DNA from: Caballeronia arvi
GTDB lineage: Bacteria > Pseudomonadota > Gammaproteobacteria > Burkholderiales > Burkholderiaceae
Direction of reading: 5' to 3'
Length of the DNA stretch: 64,000 nucleotides
Assembly: GCF_001544695.2 (NCBI RefSeq)
Contig: NZ_FCOM02000008.1
Coordinates: 186,001 to 250,000 of the forward strand
Shown: positions 23,341 to 33,045 of the stretch, piece after piece
How positions within the stretch are numbered: the first letter of the stretch is position 1
How the letters are laid out: each line of letters begins with the position of its first letter
The notes under the pieces: model-generated
Database searches by the model: none
Seen by the model: only the letters and a program-made list of their open reading frames with translations
Told to the model about the DNA's origin: nothing
Made by a program: the position numbers and the translations under genes

Positions 23341-25164
23341 TCACATCTGCTGCGACATTCCCAGAGGCGAAACCGTCTCCATGACGGGCACGCTTCCCGG
23401 ATGCAGATCCCTGATGAACGTCTCGGACAGCGCCATGACGCTCGTGAATGCTCGCGTGTCGTAGACCGCGTGATCGACATCCGTGCAAACGGCGGCCTTC
23501 ACTCTCGTCAGACGCGACAGCTTTTTGCCGTGCCTGCCGAAATGCGCGTTGAGCAGTTCGAGACCTTCGTCGCCCGCGCCGTACACGAGCAGCGTGCGCA
23601 CGCCTTTGCGTTCGAGCGCGTGAACGACTTCGTGCGGATGCGTGGGCGATTTCTCGTCGGTGTTGCCGGGCTTGCCGCGCGACACGCCCGCCACTTGCGA
23701 ATGCAGACGCGCTGCGGCATGAGACACGAAGGCCTTGATGATGGGCTTCAGACCGCGTTTGCCGCTCAGCACCAGCCACCACTTCCCCGGCTTGAGGATG
23801 GCCGGACCGAGACGCGCCATAGTATTGCGTCTGCGGGCCCTGAGCTCCTGCAAGGTCAGTCTTTCCGGAATGTGGAAGCCTTGAAGGTTCACCGCGATGA
23901 CGGCCCCGATCGCCGGCTCGACGAGCGATGCACGCACCGCGCTATACGCGCCCGAGCAAATGCCGAACATGACGACCGTGTCGTAGCCCTTGCGCTTGAG
24001 CCATGCGGCCGCGGTCGCGACATCCTCGACCGTAGTCTGCGCATGGATCGACGCCGTCGCTTCGAACGTGCCGTCCGGTGCGCGTGCGGGGCTGTCGCCG
24101 ATGCCGCGTGCATCGAGGCGCAACGACGCAATGCCGCGCCGCGCCATGTCGCGCGCGATCCGCACGGAAAGACGGCTGTCGCCGTGATGCACGCTGCCCG
24201 CGGTATTCGTGATCACGATGACCGGACCGCCCGCGAGCCGGCCGCGCGGCTCGCACAAGATGCCGAAGAGACCCGCCGCGCCGAAGATCACCGGCCGCTC
24301 GATGGCCTCCGGTGTTTCGATGATCGCGTCGTCGCTCATGTTCGGCCGCGTGGCCTTTCTGGTCCGAACGTGCGTGAGGTCGCCGCAGTGGCTTTCGCTC
24401 GCGCTTTCCGCGATCCATTCCGCGGTTCGCTCGAGCGTCTTCCGCGGCAATGTCGACGACGCCGTCTCCTGCATGAAGTCGAAATAGTCGTCGAAGCTAT
24501 CCGCATGGACTTCGACATTGCGATCGTGCAGCGCAGTGAATAGCGCCTGGCTCGCGCCCGGCAACGGATCGGCGACGAACACGCGTCGCGGCATCGCGGA
24601 CTGACGGCTCATGGCCTTGCTGAGATCGAGGCTGTTCAGGCGATTACGGAACGCATCGCTATAAACCTGCCCGAGCACGTGATAAGGCGAATCGATCTGC
24701 GCGGCGCGCACGACGACGGGCACATTCTCCACCCACGTCTTGCGCAATGCCGTGAGTTCTCGCAGATAGCGGCGTCCATTCATCACCGGCGCCAGCAAGG
24801 CGAGCGAATCCACCAGCGGATGATTCGATGCGAGCGTTGCGAGCGTCGCGCCGAGACGCACGCCGCATAGCGTCACCGTGAATACATCCGTTCGTTTGCG
24901 CAGGCATTCGATGGCCGCGCCGATATCCGCGACGAAGCCGTCGAGCCGCTCGCCTTCGTGATCGACGCCGACAGAATCGCCGGTCGCGAGATAGTCGAAA
25001 CGCAAGGCTGGGATATTGCGCCGGGACAATTCTTCGGCCAGATAACGCATGGCCTTGTGGCCCCACGCCTCTTCATGTCCGAAAGGATTGCACAGTACGA
25101 CGCCGTGTTTTCCTTCGCCGGCATGAAGCCATCCGAAGCGCCCACCGAAGACGATCGGCGTCAT
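23341..25164 (-). CDS. Tandem alpha/beta-hydrolase fusion, exosortase-associated-hydrolase-like
   Basis: 607 aa made of two alpha/beta-hydrolase domains. Domain 1 (about 1-240) has GVRLG at 101-105, where the nucleophile is Arg103 instead of Ser; it is probably inactive. Domain 2 (about 290-590) has GICSG at 401-405 with Cys403 as possible nucleophile, plus Asp532 (YGAGDEG) and His565 (DVDHAVYD), so a Cys-Asp-His triad is possible. G-x-R-L-G and G-x-C-x-G domains resemble the two hydrolases that accompany exosortase type-1 loci, here fused. GGAGG precedes the ATG at 25164. Substrate unknown. Confidence 0.75.
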   Translation of the reverse strand: MTPIVFGGRFGWLHAGEGKHGVVLCNPFGHEEAWGHKAMRYLAEELSRRNIPALRFDYLATGDSVGVDHEGERLDGFVADIGAAIECLRKRTDVFTVTLCGVRLGATLATLASNHPLVDSLALLAPVMNGRRYLRELTALRKTWVENVPVVVRAAQIDSPYHVLGQVYSDAFRNRLNSLDLSKAMSRQSAMPRRVFVADPLPGASQALFTALHDRNVEVHADSFDDYFDFMQETASSTLPRKTLERTAEWIAESASESHCGDLTHVRTRKATRPNMSDDAIIETPEAIERPVIFGAAGLFGILCEPRGRLAGGPVIVITNTAGSVHHGDSRLSVRIARDMARRGIASLRLDARGIGDSPARAPDGTFEATASIHAQTTVEDVATAAAWLKRKGYDTVVMFGICSGAYSAVRASLVEPAIGAVIAVNLQGFHIPERLTLQELRARRRNTMARLGPAILKPGKWWLVLSGKRGLKPIIKAFVSHAAARLHSQVAGVSRGKPGNTDEKSPTHPHEVVHALERKGVRTLLVYGAGDEGLELLNAHFGRHGKKLSRLTRVKAAVCTDVDHAVYDTRAFTSVMALSETFIRDLHPGSVPVMETVSPLGMSQQM

Positions 25165-25411
25165 GAGTTGCCTCCGCGCTCCCAGTCACCGAGAGGCGCA
25201 GCGACGCTTGCGCAATAAGCGTTCCTGGCAACCTCGTCTTTCCCTGAGCGGCTGATCTTGATTTTTGTGTCGCGCATTTTCTTGAGCTTCTGGTTGCACG
25301 TTTCGCCAGATTAGACCTTTATCCATTTTCCTTATCGGTGCGCTGGCGAACAAAATACGGAGCGGCTGTTGTTTCGGGGGAACAGCCATCGATTCTTTAT
25401 GGTTCGCCTGA

Positions 25412-25428
25412 ATGCGATTTAATCGCAT
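25412..25428. promoter_or_regulatory. Perfect 17-nt palindrome (operator candidate)
   Basis: ATGCGATT-T-AATCGCAT: perfect 8-bp arms around one central base. It is placed between the divergent hydrolase and cupin genes. The length and symmetry fit a dimeric repressor site; the protein is unknown. Confidence 0.5.
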
Positions 25429-25434
25429 GTTCGT

Positions 25435-25457
25435 TTTATTTCGACATCCGAAATAAA
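25435..25457. promoter_or_regulatory. AT-rich 9-bp inverted repeat
   Basis: TTTATTTCG and CGAAATAAA flank a 5-nt loop (ACATC). It lies six bases from the 25412-25428 palindrome. It may be a second protein site or a DNA-melting region; no T run follows that would make it a terminator. Confidence 0.4.
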
Positions 25458-25662
25458 TTGCAATTGTGGCGTGCTTTTCATTATGCGTTGCATCCATCCG
25501 CGATCTTTATCGTGTGGACATCGCGACGCAAACGTTTGCGCGCCGGTGCCAAATTGGACGTTGAACCAATTCATTGGTGTAATGTCTTTGAAAGGCATAA
25601 CATGGAGCGGCCTTGATCGCTCCGACAACGATCGATCAACAAGAAAGGAAAAAGGAGCCTCC

Positions 25663-26103
25663 ATGACAGCACCCGTTTTCGAGTCAGTCCGTCTGGACGA
25701 TGTCTTGCTCGAGCCAGATCCGATCGATCCGGCATGGATTCTCGAAGGCAATCCTGTCGCACGCAGCGGCCGTTGGTCACAAAGCCTCGACACCACGACG
25801 ACGTCATGGGTCTGGGATTGCACGGCCGGCCGCTTCAACTGGTATTTCCACGAAGACGAAACGATCTACGTGATCGAAGGCGAAGTGATCATCACGGCCG
25901 AAGGCCAGGAACCGCGCACGCTGCGCGCAGGGCACGCCGCGCTCTTCTACGCCGGCACGCGCTCGGAATGGTGCGTCCCGCGCTATGTGCGCAAGCACGC
26001 CATCCTGCGTCCGCACATGTCGAAGCCGGTGCTGTTTGCGTTGAAAGTGAGCCGCAAATTCAGCAGCAAGCCGGCGGGCCATCTTTCGCGCTCGTCGCTC
26101 TGA
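25663..26103 (+). CDS. Cupin-domain protein (ureidoglycine-hydrolase-like/EutQ-type cupin)
   Basis: 146 aa, one small cupin of the DUF861 type: GRFNWYFHEDETIYVIEGEVIITAE and LRAGHAALFYAGTRSEWCVP. Members are often found with amine or purine catabolism, but most have no assigned reaction. The ATG at 25663 follows AAAGGAG; the longer open frame upstream lacks a ribosome site. It converges on the DUF2784 gene. Confidence 0.75.
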   Translation: MTAPVFESVRLDDVLLEPDPIDPAWILEGNPVARSGRWSQSLDTTTTSWVWDCTAGRFNWYFHEDETIYVIEGEVIITAEGQEPRTLRAGHAALFYAGTRSEWCVPRYVRKHAILRPHMSKPVLFALKVSRKFSSKPAGHLSRSSL

Positions 26104-26129
26104 CTCGCCGAAGCGATATCGGCATGCGC

Positions 26130-26498
26130 TCATGATCGCGGCGGAATGCGCCGCCACGTGATGGCCACCGCGATAAAGAAGGCCACGTAGGCGAGCGTGA
26201 ACACCCAGACCGGAAAGTCGAAATAAAGGAACGCGCTGACCCAGCGCTGTACGAAGCCTTGCGCGCCGGACGCTCCGGCGCGCAGCCGATCTTCCATGAC
26301 GGTGAGCGGGCAGGGAATGTCGACGACCGCGAGCATCGCGACGATACCGATCGCCGCGATATGCATTGTCCGAAACGCGCGGTTTCGAACCCACGTTCGC
26401 CGCAATGCCGCGCCGATCCATATGGCGATCAAACCGCCGACGATGAAAAGCACGATCAGCGCGTGCAATACGAGAATCGTATTCGCGAGCCAGATCAT
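26130..26498 (-). CDS. DUF2784-family membrane protein
   Basis: 122 aa, four hydrophobic segments (near 5-27, 45-62, 88-104 and 102-118; the last two run together). CPLTVMEDRLR is a hallmark of DUF2784. The function of the family is not known. It is a single gene, convergent with the cupin. Confidence 0.75.
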   Translation of the reverse strand: MIWLANTILVLHALIVLFIVGGLIAIWIGAALRRTWVRNRAFRTMHIAAIGIVAMLAVVDIPCPLTVMEDRLRAGASGAQGFVQRWVSAFLYFDFPVWVFTLAYVAFFIAVAITWRRIPPRS

Positions 26499-26646
26499 GT
26501 GCCGTTCACTTCGTTTCGGCGCGCCTTCGCATGCATTTCCCGATCATGAAGCCGACAGTGCCTGTCCATCGCATGGCCTCCTTCGAACTTCGCGACTCCT
26601 GACGCTATGATCGGTCGAAGCTCACAACCGTTCCGATCGACCTTCA

Positions 26647-27642
26647 ATGCCAAAAAGAAAGCATGCCAATCCCGCCCTGCATGATCTGCGCGTGATGCGA
26701 ATCGGCTTTCTGCTTCTGGAGAACTTCTCGCTGATCGCACTCGGCGCTGCGGTCGATCCGCTTCGCACCGCGAATATGCTCGTCGAGCGCACGGTCTACG
26801 AATACACGCTGATCGGCGCCAATGGCGATGTCGTGCGCTCCAGCGACGGTATCCGCGTGCTGCCCGATATCGCGATGCCCGAGGCCAGCGGCTTCGACGC
26901 GGTTTTCGTCGTCGGACCGAACCCGATTCCGCGCAAGGGCATCGGCGCGATTATGGACTGGCTGCGCTTGCAGGCGCGTCGCGGCAGCGCGCTCGGCGGC
27001 CTCGATACGGGCAGCTATTTCCTCGCGCGCGCGGGTCTGCTCAATGGCTATCGCTGCACGATTCACTGGGAAGATCAGGACACGCTACTCGAACAGTTTC
27101 CGAAGCTCACCGTGTCTAACCGGCTCTACGAAGTGGATCGCGACCGCTACACATGCAGTGGCGGCGTGGCGCCGCTCGATCTGATGGTGCATCTGCTCGC
27201 GCTGCCGCCCGGCAGCGCCGCGCTCGCCGCGCGCGTGCTCGAATTGCTCGTCGCGGAGCGGCGTGGTCATGAAGAGCGGCAAGTGACGTCGCTCAGGCAA
27301 TACATCGGCGATGCCCACGCCCAGCTCGATGAAGCGTTGCAAGTCATGGAAAGCAATATCGAGGAGACGCTCAGCATCGCGGAGATCGCGGCATTCGTGA
27401 AGGTGTCGCAACGCCAGCTCGAACGATGGTTCCACGAGCGCCTCGGCAAGACGCCCGCGCAGGCCTACCTCGAAATACGGCTGCTGCGTGCGCGGCAGTT
27501 GCTGTACCGCACCGCGCGCTCGCTCGAAGACGTCTGCACACGGACCGGCTTCACGTCGCTCACTCACTTTTCGACGCGCTACAAGGCGCAATTCCATATC
27601 TCGCCGATAGCCGATCGCCGACGCTATCAAAAGGCGCTTTAA
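26647..27642 (+). CDS. GlxA-family AraC regulator (GbdR/ArgR-like, Asp in the elbow)
   Basis: 331 aa. An N-terminal DJ-1/PfpI-like domain precedes an AraC double helix-turn-helix (IAEIAAFVKVSQRQLERWFHERLGKTPAQAYLEIRLLRARQLL). At the nucleophile elbow it has GGLDTGSYFLARAGLL, with Asp where the two other GlxA paralogues in this window have Cys. This is typical of the quaternary-amine and arginine regulators such as GbdR, CdhR and ArgR. It lies ahead of an MHS transporter gene that it may control. The start could also be the ATG at 26695. Confidence 0.85.
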   Translation: MPKRKHANPALHDLRVMRIGFLLLENFSLIALGAAVDPLRTANMLVERTVYEYTLIGANGDVVRSSDGIRVLPDIAMPEASGFDAVFVVGPNPIPRKGIGAIMDWLRLQARRGSALGGLDTGSYFLARAGLLNGYRCTIHWEDQDTLLEQFPKLTVSNRLYEVDRDRYTCSGGVAPLDLMVHLLALPPGSAALAARVLELLVAERRGHEERQVTSLRQYIGDAHAQLDEALQVMESNIEETLSIAEIAAFVKVSQRQLERWFHERLGKTPAQAYLEIRLLRARQLLYRTARSLEDVCTRTGFTSLTHFSTRYKAQFHISPIADRRRYQKAL

Positions 27643-27835
27643 AGAACACGAAGAAGCGCCTGTTCGTGGTTAACCCTCGATGTCGAAAACGGGAATTTTG
27701 GCGTCGATTCGGGAAATGTTCGAACACGCGAGGCTCCTACCATTCACTTCATCGCGGCTTGAACGCGCGATGCCCGAACCGGCGGCGCGGCCGTTGGACG
27801 GTACGAAATCGCATCATCATGTCGGGAGACAGTGG

Positions 27836-29179
27836 ATGAACACGGAAAGAGCGGTAGGTGCACAGGTTGCGATGCCTCGCGCATCGCATGAGGAGAGCAC
27901 GCAAGTCGACCCGAAGCTATTGAAGCGTGCCGCTTGCGCGAGCTTCATCGGCAATTTCGTCGAGTGGTTCGACTATGCGTCGTATGGCTATCTGGCGACG
28001 ATCATCGCCGTCGTGTTCTTTCCGAAGACCGATGGCGCAACGAGCCTGCTCGCCACTTACGGCGTGTTCGCGATCTCGTTCATCGTGCGGCCGATAGGCG
28101 GCATCGTGTGGGGTCACGTGGGCGACAGGATCGGCAGGCGCACGTCGCTGTCGCTTTCGATTCTCATCATGTCGTGCTCGACGTTTCTGATTGCCTTGCT
28201 GCCGACGTATGCGCAAGTAGGCGTACTCGCGCCGGCGCTTCTGCTGCTCGTGCGCGTGGTGCAGGGCTTCTCCGCTTCGGGCGAATATGCGGGCGCGGCT
28301 GCATTTCTCGCCGAATACGCGCCGGACAAGCGGCGCGGCATCTATACGAGCATCGTGCCTGCGAGCACGGCGGCGGGGCTGCTGTTCGGCTCCATCCTGG
28401 TCGCGCTGATGCATGCCGCGCTCACGAGCGAGCAGTTGCAGTCGTTCGGCTGGCGTCTGCCGTTCCTGCTTGCCGCGCCGTTCGGGCTCATCGGACGATA
28501 TATCCGCGTGAAGCTGGAGGACACGCCGCGCTTCAAGGCGATGGAGCGCAGCCATCATGCCGCGCAAGCACCGATCGCCGAATTGCTGTCGAAGCATCGC
28601 GGGCGCATGTTGATCGCCTTCGGTGCGACGTGCCTGAATGCGGTGGCGTTCTATCTCGTGCTGAGCTATATGCCGACCTATCTCTCCACGGAAATGGGCA
28701 TGAGCGAGACGGCCTCGTTCATTGCGGCGACCATATCGCTTGCGGCGTACATCGGCCTGATCTTCGTGATGGGCGCGTTGTCGGACCGCGTGGGACGCAA
28801 GTCGATGCTGATCGGCGCATCGATTCTCTTCGCGGTGCTGACGGTGCCGCTTTTCAAGGGACTCGTGGGCGCGAGCTTCGCGATGATCGTCGCGATCCAG
28901 GTCGCCTTCGGCGTGCTGCTCACGATGAACGACGGCACGCTGCCATGCTTTCTTTCGGAGATATTTCCGACGCGCGTGCGCTATAGCGGCTTCGCGTTCT
29001 GCTTCAACGCGGCGAACGCGCTGTTCGGCGGGACCGCGCCGCTCGTCGCGACATGGCTCATCGGTGCGACGGGCAGCAAGCTCGCGCCGGCATGGTATCT
29101 GGTCGGGGCGTCGGGCGTTGCGCTCGTCGCGATGCTTGCAAGCCGCGAGACCTCACACGCGCCGTTAGCCGATGAGTGA
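27836..29179 (+). CDS. MHS-family MFS transporter
   Basis: 447 aa, twelve membrane segments. The loop motifs GHVGDRIGRRTSL and GALSDRVGRKSML and the family start FIGNFVEWFDYASYGYLA are present. The metabolite:H+ symporter group carries organic acids, betaines and proline (ShiA, ProP, KgtP). The ATG at 27836 follows GGGAGACAG; the frame runs further upstream without a site. A strong terminator follows at 29211-29247. The upstream GlxA-type regulator suggests an amine or betaine substrate (inference). Confidence 0.85.
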   Translation: MNTERAVGAQVAMPRASHEESTQVDPKLLKRAACASFIGNFVEWFDYASYGYLATIIAVVFFPKTDGATSLLATYGVFAISFIVRPIGGIVWGHVGDRIGRRTSLSLSILIMSCSTFLIALLPTYAQVGVLAPALLLLVRVVQGFSASGEYAGAAAFLAEYAPDKRRGIYTSIVPASTAAGLLFGSILVALMHAALTSEQLQSFGWRLPFLLAAPFGLIGRYIRVKLEDTPRFKAMERSHHAAQAPIAELLSKHRGRMLIAFGATCLNAVAFYLVLSYMPTYLSTEMGMSETASFIAATISLAAYIGLIFVMGALSDRVGRKSMLIGASILFAVLTVPLFKGLVGASFAMIVAIQVAFGVLLTMNDGTLPCFLSEIFPTRVRYSGFAFCFNAANALFGGTAPLVATWLIGATGSKLAPAWYLVGASGVALVAMLASRETSHAPLADE

Positions 29180-29210
29180 TTCTGGCATCGAATAAGACAG
29201 GAGAATAGAG

Positions 29211-29247
29211 AGAAGGCGCGTGCATGAGCATGCGCCTTCTTTTTTTT
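29211..29247 (+). terminator. Rho-independent terminator after the MHS transporter
   Basis: AGAAGGCGC and GCGCCTTCT pair (9 bp) around a 12-nt loop and are followed by seven further T. It lies 31 bp past the stop codon. Confidence 0.9.
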
Positions 29248-29385
29248 CCGTCGCGCAAACGATGACGATGTATGGCTTCATGCAATCAAGAGAACCATAC
29301 GTCCCGAATGCCATCTATAGTGGATGTTCGCGCCTGTGCTGCGGGTCGAGATGTCAATCGACTGAACTATGCGCCGGGCATCGTC

Positions 29386-29449
29386 TGCTTCACGTCACCG
29401 TCATTCCTTTCGCCGATGATGAGCCGCGCAAGCGGCGTCACGTGAAGCA
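29386..29449 (+). ncRNA. Possible structured leader upstream of the glycosylphosphotransferase gene
   Basis: TGCTTCACGT (29386-29395) pairs perfectly with ACGTGAAGCA (29440-29449). Inside are TCAT/ATGA and a GCCGC-GCAA-GCGGC hairpin with a GNRA-type tetraloop (29423-29436). Together these could fold as a branched element in the 5' leader of the gene at 29564. No open frame explains the stretch. No known riboswitch class was recognised. Confidence 0.35.
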
Positions 29450-29563
29450 CGCGTTTCAGAAAGCACTTGATCGGCCTGATCGGGCGCGACTCGCCATTGC
29501 AGGCAACCATCACACGAATAGCAGGTTTGACCGCACTTACGGCGCTCTCGAATCGAGGTGGAC

Positions 29564-30940
29564 ATGCGCGATATTCACGGATTGCTGGCACGGCTTTTCG
29601 ATGTCGTCATGGTGGTGTGGGGTGCGGCCATCGCGTCGGGGATCCGATTCGAGCACATTGCCGAGCCAGGCTATTACATGCCGTTCGCCGCTTTTGCTGC
29701 GGCGTTTTCGCTGCTGCTGTTTCCGGAGTTCGGTGTCTACGAGTCATGGCGCGGACGCAGCAAGCTCGTGCTGGCGAGCCGCGTGTCGTTCGTCTGGCTG
29801 ATCGTGCAGGCCTGCGTGCTCGTGCTGATGTTTTCGCTGCATCGGCTCGATCATGTTTCGCGCTTGTGGTTCGCGTACTGGACCGCGATCTCGGTAGTGC
29901 TCATGATCGGCGGGCGCCTTGCCACGCATGCGGTGCTCGGGCGCATGCGCCACGCCGGCATGAACTTTCATCAGGTGGCGATCGTCGGCAGCGGCAGGCA
30001 TTGCGAATCGATCATGAGACGAATCGAGCGCGCGAGTCATTCGGGCTTTCGCACGATCGCCGTATTCAACGCCTCGCCCGATGTACCGATGACCGCGCGC
30101 GTGCCCGTCTTCGATGATTTCGACGCCTTCGTCAGTCATGTCCGCGAGCAGCGTGTGCCCGAAGTGTGGCTCGGGTTGCCCTTGTCGCAGGACCGGACCA
30201 TCCTGCGCTTCGTGAACGAGTTCCGTGAAGACCTCATCAACGTGCGCTTCATCCCCGACGTGCGCAGTCTCGCGCTTTTCGAAAGCAACGTAAGCGAGCT
30301 GCTGGGCGTCGCCGCGATCAATCTCGTGGCTTCTCCGCTTTCGCAACGTGCGCTGCTGCAAAAGGAAGTCTTCGACCGGCTCTTCGCACTCGCCGCGATT
30401 TGCGCCGTCGCGCCGCTTTTGATCGTTATCGCCATCGCGGTGAAACTCAGTTCGCCCGGCCCCGTCCTGTTCAGGCAGCGGCGCAAAGGCGCGGATGGGC
30501 GCGTCTTCACCATCTACAAGTTTCGCTCGATGCGCATGCATACCGAAGAGGCCGGCGTGCTCAGTCAGGCCACGCGCAACGATGCGCGCGTGACGCGTGT
30601 CGGTGCGTTCCTGCGCCGCACGAGTCTCGACGAACTGCCGCAATTCTTCAACGTGCTGCGCGGCGACATGTCCGTGGTAGGGCCGCGTCCTCACGCGCTG
30701 GAACATGACGATCTCTATCGAAAGGTCGTATCGGGCTATATCCATCGATATCGCATCAAGCCGGGCATCACCGGCTGGGCGCAGGTCAACGGCTTTCGCG
30801 GCGAGACGGACAGAATAGAAAAGATGGAAGCGCGCGTGGCTCACGATTTGTACTATCTGGGGAACTGGTCGTTCGCGCTGGATATGCGGATCATCGCCGC
30901 GACGATCTTCAAGGGACTGCGCAGCATCAACGCGTATTGA
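29564..30940 (+). CDS. Undecaprenyl-phosphate glycosylphosphotransferase (WcaJ-like)
   Basis: 458 aa. Four N-terminal membrane segments, a Rossmann-like middle ([18 protein letters not shown]), a fifth hydrophobic segment near 280, and the C-terminal sugar transferase core ([52 protein letters not shown]). It transfers a sugar-1-phosphate, usually glucose, to undecaprenyl phosphate to start exopolysaccharide assembly. No other polysaccharide genes are adjacent. The ATG at 29564 follows GAGGTGGAC; a GTG two codons earlier also fits. Confidence 0.85.
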   Translation: MRDIHGLLARLFDVVMVVWGAAIASGIRFEHIAEPGYYMPFAAFAAAFSLLLFPEFGVYESWRGRSKLVLASRVSFVWLIVQACVLVLMFSLHRLDHVSRLWFAYWTAISVVLMIGGRLATHAVLGRMRHAGMNFHQVAIVGSGRHCESIMRRIERASHSGFRTIAVFNASPDVPMTARVPVFDDFDAFVSHVREQRVPEVWLGLPLSQDRTILRFVNEFREDLINVRFIPDVRSLALFESNVSELLGVAAINLVASPLSQRALLQKEVFDRLFALAAICAVAPLLIVIAIAVKLSSPGPVLFRQRRKGADGRVFTIYKFRSMRMHTEEAGVLSQATRNDARVTRVGAFLRRTSLDELPQFFNVLRGDMSVVGPRPHALEHDDLYRKVVSGYIHRYRIKPGITGWAQVNGFRGETDRIEKMEARVAHDLYYLGNWSFALDMRIIAATIFKGLRSINAY

Positions 30941-31119
30941 TTCGCTCATCGAAAATCTGCATCGCTAAGTAAATCGACCGTTCGTTCCATTCGACCACGA
31001 ACGCGGCGCTCGAAATCCTCCTTTTCAAAATCGAAGAAGCGTCTAATCTTTGGTGGCAAACATTTGCCATCGATCCGGCGCGCGCGCGAGCGAATCGTCC
31101 GGAGTGCAAAGGAGAGAGC

Positions 31120-33027
31120 ATGAAACGGACGAGTGAGCTTGTTGCCGCGCCGTGGGTTCTGCAGGCATCGCGCGGCGTGTTGATCGCCTGTCTCGCCGCG
31201 ATGTCGGGCGCATGCGGCACATCGCAGCAAGCCGTAGAGCCGGCTCCCGCACCGCCGCCTGTCGCTGCTTCCGCGCCCGCCGCGCTGCCGCCCGCCGTGC
31301 CGCCCGCGCCCGAAGTGTCGTCCGGCTACCGGCGCGGCTTGTCGACGAACTATGCGCGGCGTCACATGGCGGCCGCGGCAAATCCGCTCGCGACCGAAGC
31401 CGGCCGCCGGATGCTGCGCAAGGGCGGCTCGGCTATCGATGCCGCTATCGCCATGCAGGCCGTGCTGACGCTCGTCGAGCCGCAAGCGACGGGCATCGGC
31501 GGCGGGGCGTTCATCATGTACTGGGACGGCAAGCGCGTGCAGGCCTACGATGGCCGCGAGACCGCGCCCGAAGGCGCAAACGGGCGTCTCTTCCTCAGGC
31601 CCGATGGCACGCCGATGGACTTCAGCGAAGCGCAGATCGGCGGCCGTTCGGTGGGCACGCCGGGCGCGCTGCGCGTGCTCGAACTCGCGTGGCGTAAGCA
31701 CGGCCGCTTGCCGTGGGCGACGCTCTTCGAGCCGGCGATTCAACTGTCGGAGAAGGGCTTCCCCGTCTCCGAGCGTCTCTACACCCAGGTTGCGGCGGAC
31801 AAGTTCCTGCCGAAATCGCCGGAGATGGCACGCTATTTTCTCGATGAGCAAGGCAGCGCGAAGCCGGTCGGCACCGTGATCCGCAACCCCGAACTCGCGA
31901 AGACGTTGCGGCGCATCGCGCACGAGGGCCCGGGCGCGTTGTACACGGGGACCATCGCCCGCGATGTCGTGGCCGCCGTGAACGGAAGCGCCAATCCCGG
32001 CAGCCTGTCCGAAGCCGATCTCACGCGATACAAGGCGAAGGAACGTCCGCCCGTCTGCACCGATTATCAGCGCTGGAAAATCTGCGGCATGCCGCCGCCA
32101 TCGTCGGGCGGCATCGCGATCGCGCAGATTCTCGGCATTGCGCAGGCGCTCGGCACGAAAGACCCGCGCTACGCGCTGGCGACGCTCGGGCCGAATCCGG
32201 TCACCACGCCCGCGCTTTTCGAAGCGAGTCCCGACGCGGTGCACGTGATCGCAGAGGCCGACCGGCTCGCGTATGCCGACCGCGGTCTCTATGTCGCCGA
32301 TTCCGACTTCGTGGAGGTCGATGTCGCGGGGCTGATCAGTCCGCGCTATCTGAGCGAGCGGGCCGCGTTGATCGGCGGGAACAGCATGGGCAAGGCACAG
32401 CCCGGCGTGCCCGAGGGCACGAAGGTGATGTTCGCGCCGGACACATCGCCGATGCGCGTCTCGACATCGCAGATCGTGGCGGTCGACGATCGCGGCGGCG
32501 CGATCTCGATGACGACGACCATCGAGTCGTATTTCGGCTCGCATCTGATGGTGCACGGCTTCATGCTCAACAATCAGCTCACCGACTTCTCCTTCACGCC
32601 GGAGGAGAACGGCAAGCCGATAGCGAATCGTGTCGAGCCTGGCAAACGTCCGCGCTCCTCAATGGCGCCGACGCTCGTGTTCGACCGCGAGAGCGGCGCG
32701 CTCGTCGCCGCGCTCGGCTCGCCGGGCGGATCGCAGATCATCGAATACGTGTCGAAAGCGCTCGTCGCGCTGCTCGACTGGAACATGGACGTGCAGACGG
32801 CCATCGGCATGGCCAACTTCGGCAGCCGCAACGGACCGACGGAACTGGAGCGCGGACTCGTCACGCCGGCGCTCGCCGAGGCGCTGAAAGCGCGCGGGCA
32901 TCAGATCGCCGAAGTCGAGATGACGAGCGGCGTGCAGGCGATCGTGCGCAGGCCGCGCGAGAATGGACGGAAGGTGTGGGCAGGCGGCGCGGACCCGCGG
33001 CGCGAAGGCGTGGCGTTGGGTGATTGA
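31120..33027 (+). CDS. ggt: Gamma-glutamyltransferase
   Basis: 635 aa precursor, longer than the usual ~580. The N-terminus has an export-like segment ending MSGACGTSQQ that could be a lipoprotein signal, though the lipobox is not ideal. A Pro/Ala-rich linker follows. The core has EPQATGIGGGAFIMYWDG, the autoprocessing Thr in RVSTSQIVAVDD, LLNNQLTDFSF and SSMAPTLVFD. It cleaves gamma-glutamyl compounds such as glutathione in the periplasm and matures by self-cleavage into two subunits. Confidence 0.9.
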   Translation: MKRTSELVAAPWVLQASRGVLIACLAAMSGACGTSQQAVEPAPAPPPVAASAPAALPPAVPPAPEVSSGYRRGLSTNYARRHMAAAANPLATEAGRRMLRKGGSAIDAAIAMQAVLTLVEPQATGIGGGAFIMYWDGKRVQAYDGRETAPEGANGRLFLRPDGTPMDFSEAQIGGRSVGTPGALRVLELAWRKHGRLPWATLFEPAIQLSEKGFPVSERLYTQVAADKFLPKSPEMARYFLDEQGSAKPVGTVIRNPELAKTLRRIAHEGPGALYTGTIARDVVAAVNGSANPGSLSEADLTRYKAKERPPVCTDYQRWKICGMPPPSSGGIAIAQILGIAQALGTKDPRYALATLGPNPVTTPALFEASPDAVHVIAEADRLAYADRGLYVADSDFVEVDVAGLISPRYLSERAALIGGNSMGKAQPGVPEGTKVMFAPDTSPMRVSTSQIVAVDDRGGAISMTTTIESYFGSHLMVHGFMLNNQLTDFSFTPEENGKPIANRVEPGKRPRSSMAPTLVFDRESGALVAALGSPGGSQIIEYVSKALVALLDWNMDVQTAIGMANFGSRNGPTELERGLVTPALAEALKARGHQIAEVEMTSGVQAIVRRPRENGRKVWAGGADPRREGVALGD

Positions 33028-33045
33028 GCGGCGCGCGAACTGCGC

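Larger units (their letters stand above)
25165..25662. other. 498-bp AT-richer intergenic region with two symmetrical elements
   Basis: This divergent region separates the hydrolase gene (minus) from the cupin gene (plus). It is visibly richer in A/T than its neighbours. It holds the palindrome at 25412-25428 and the hairpin at 25435-25457. No convincing open frame or other feature was found. Confidence 0.6.

Noticed and set aside
29583..29600. TGGCACG at the start of the glycosylphosphotransferase gene as a sigma54 promoter
   Set aside because: It is inside the coding region and lacks the -12 GC at the right place.
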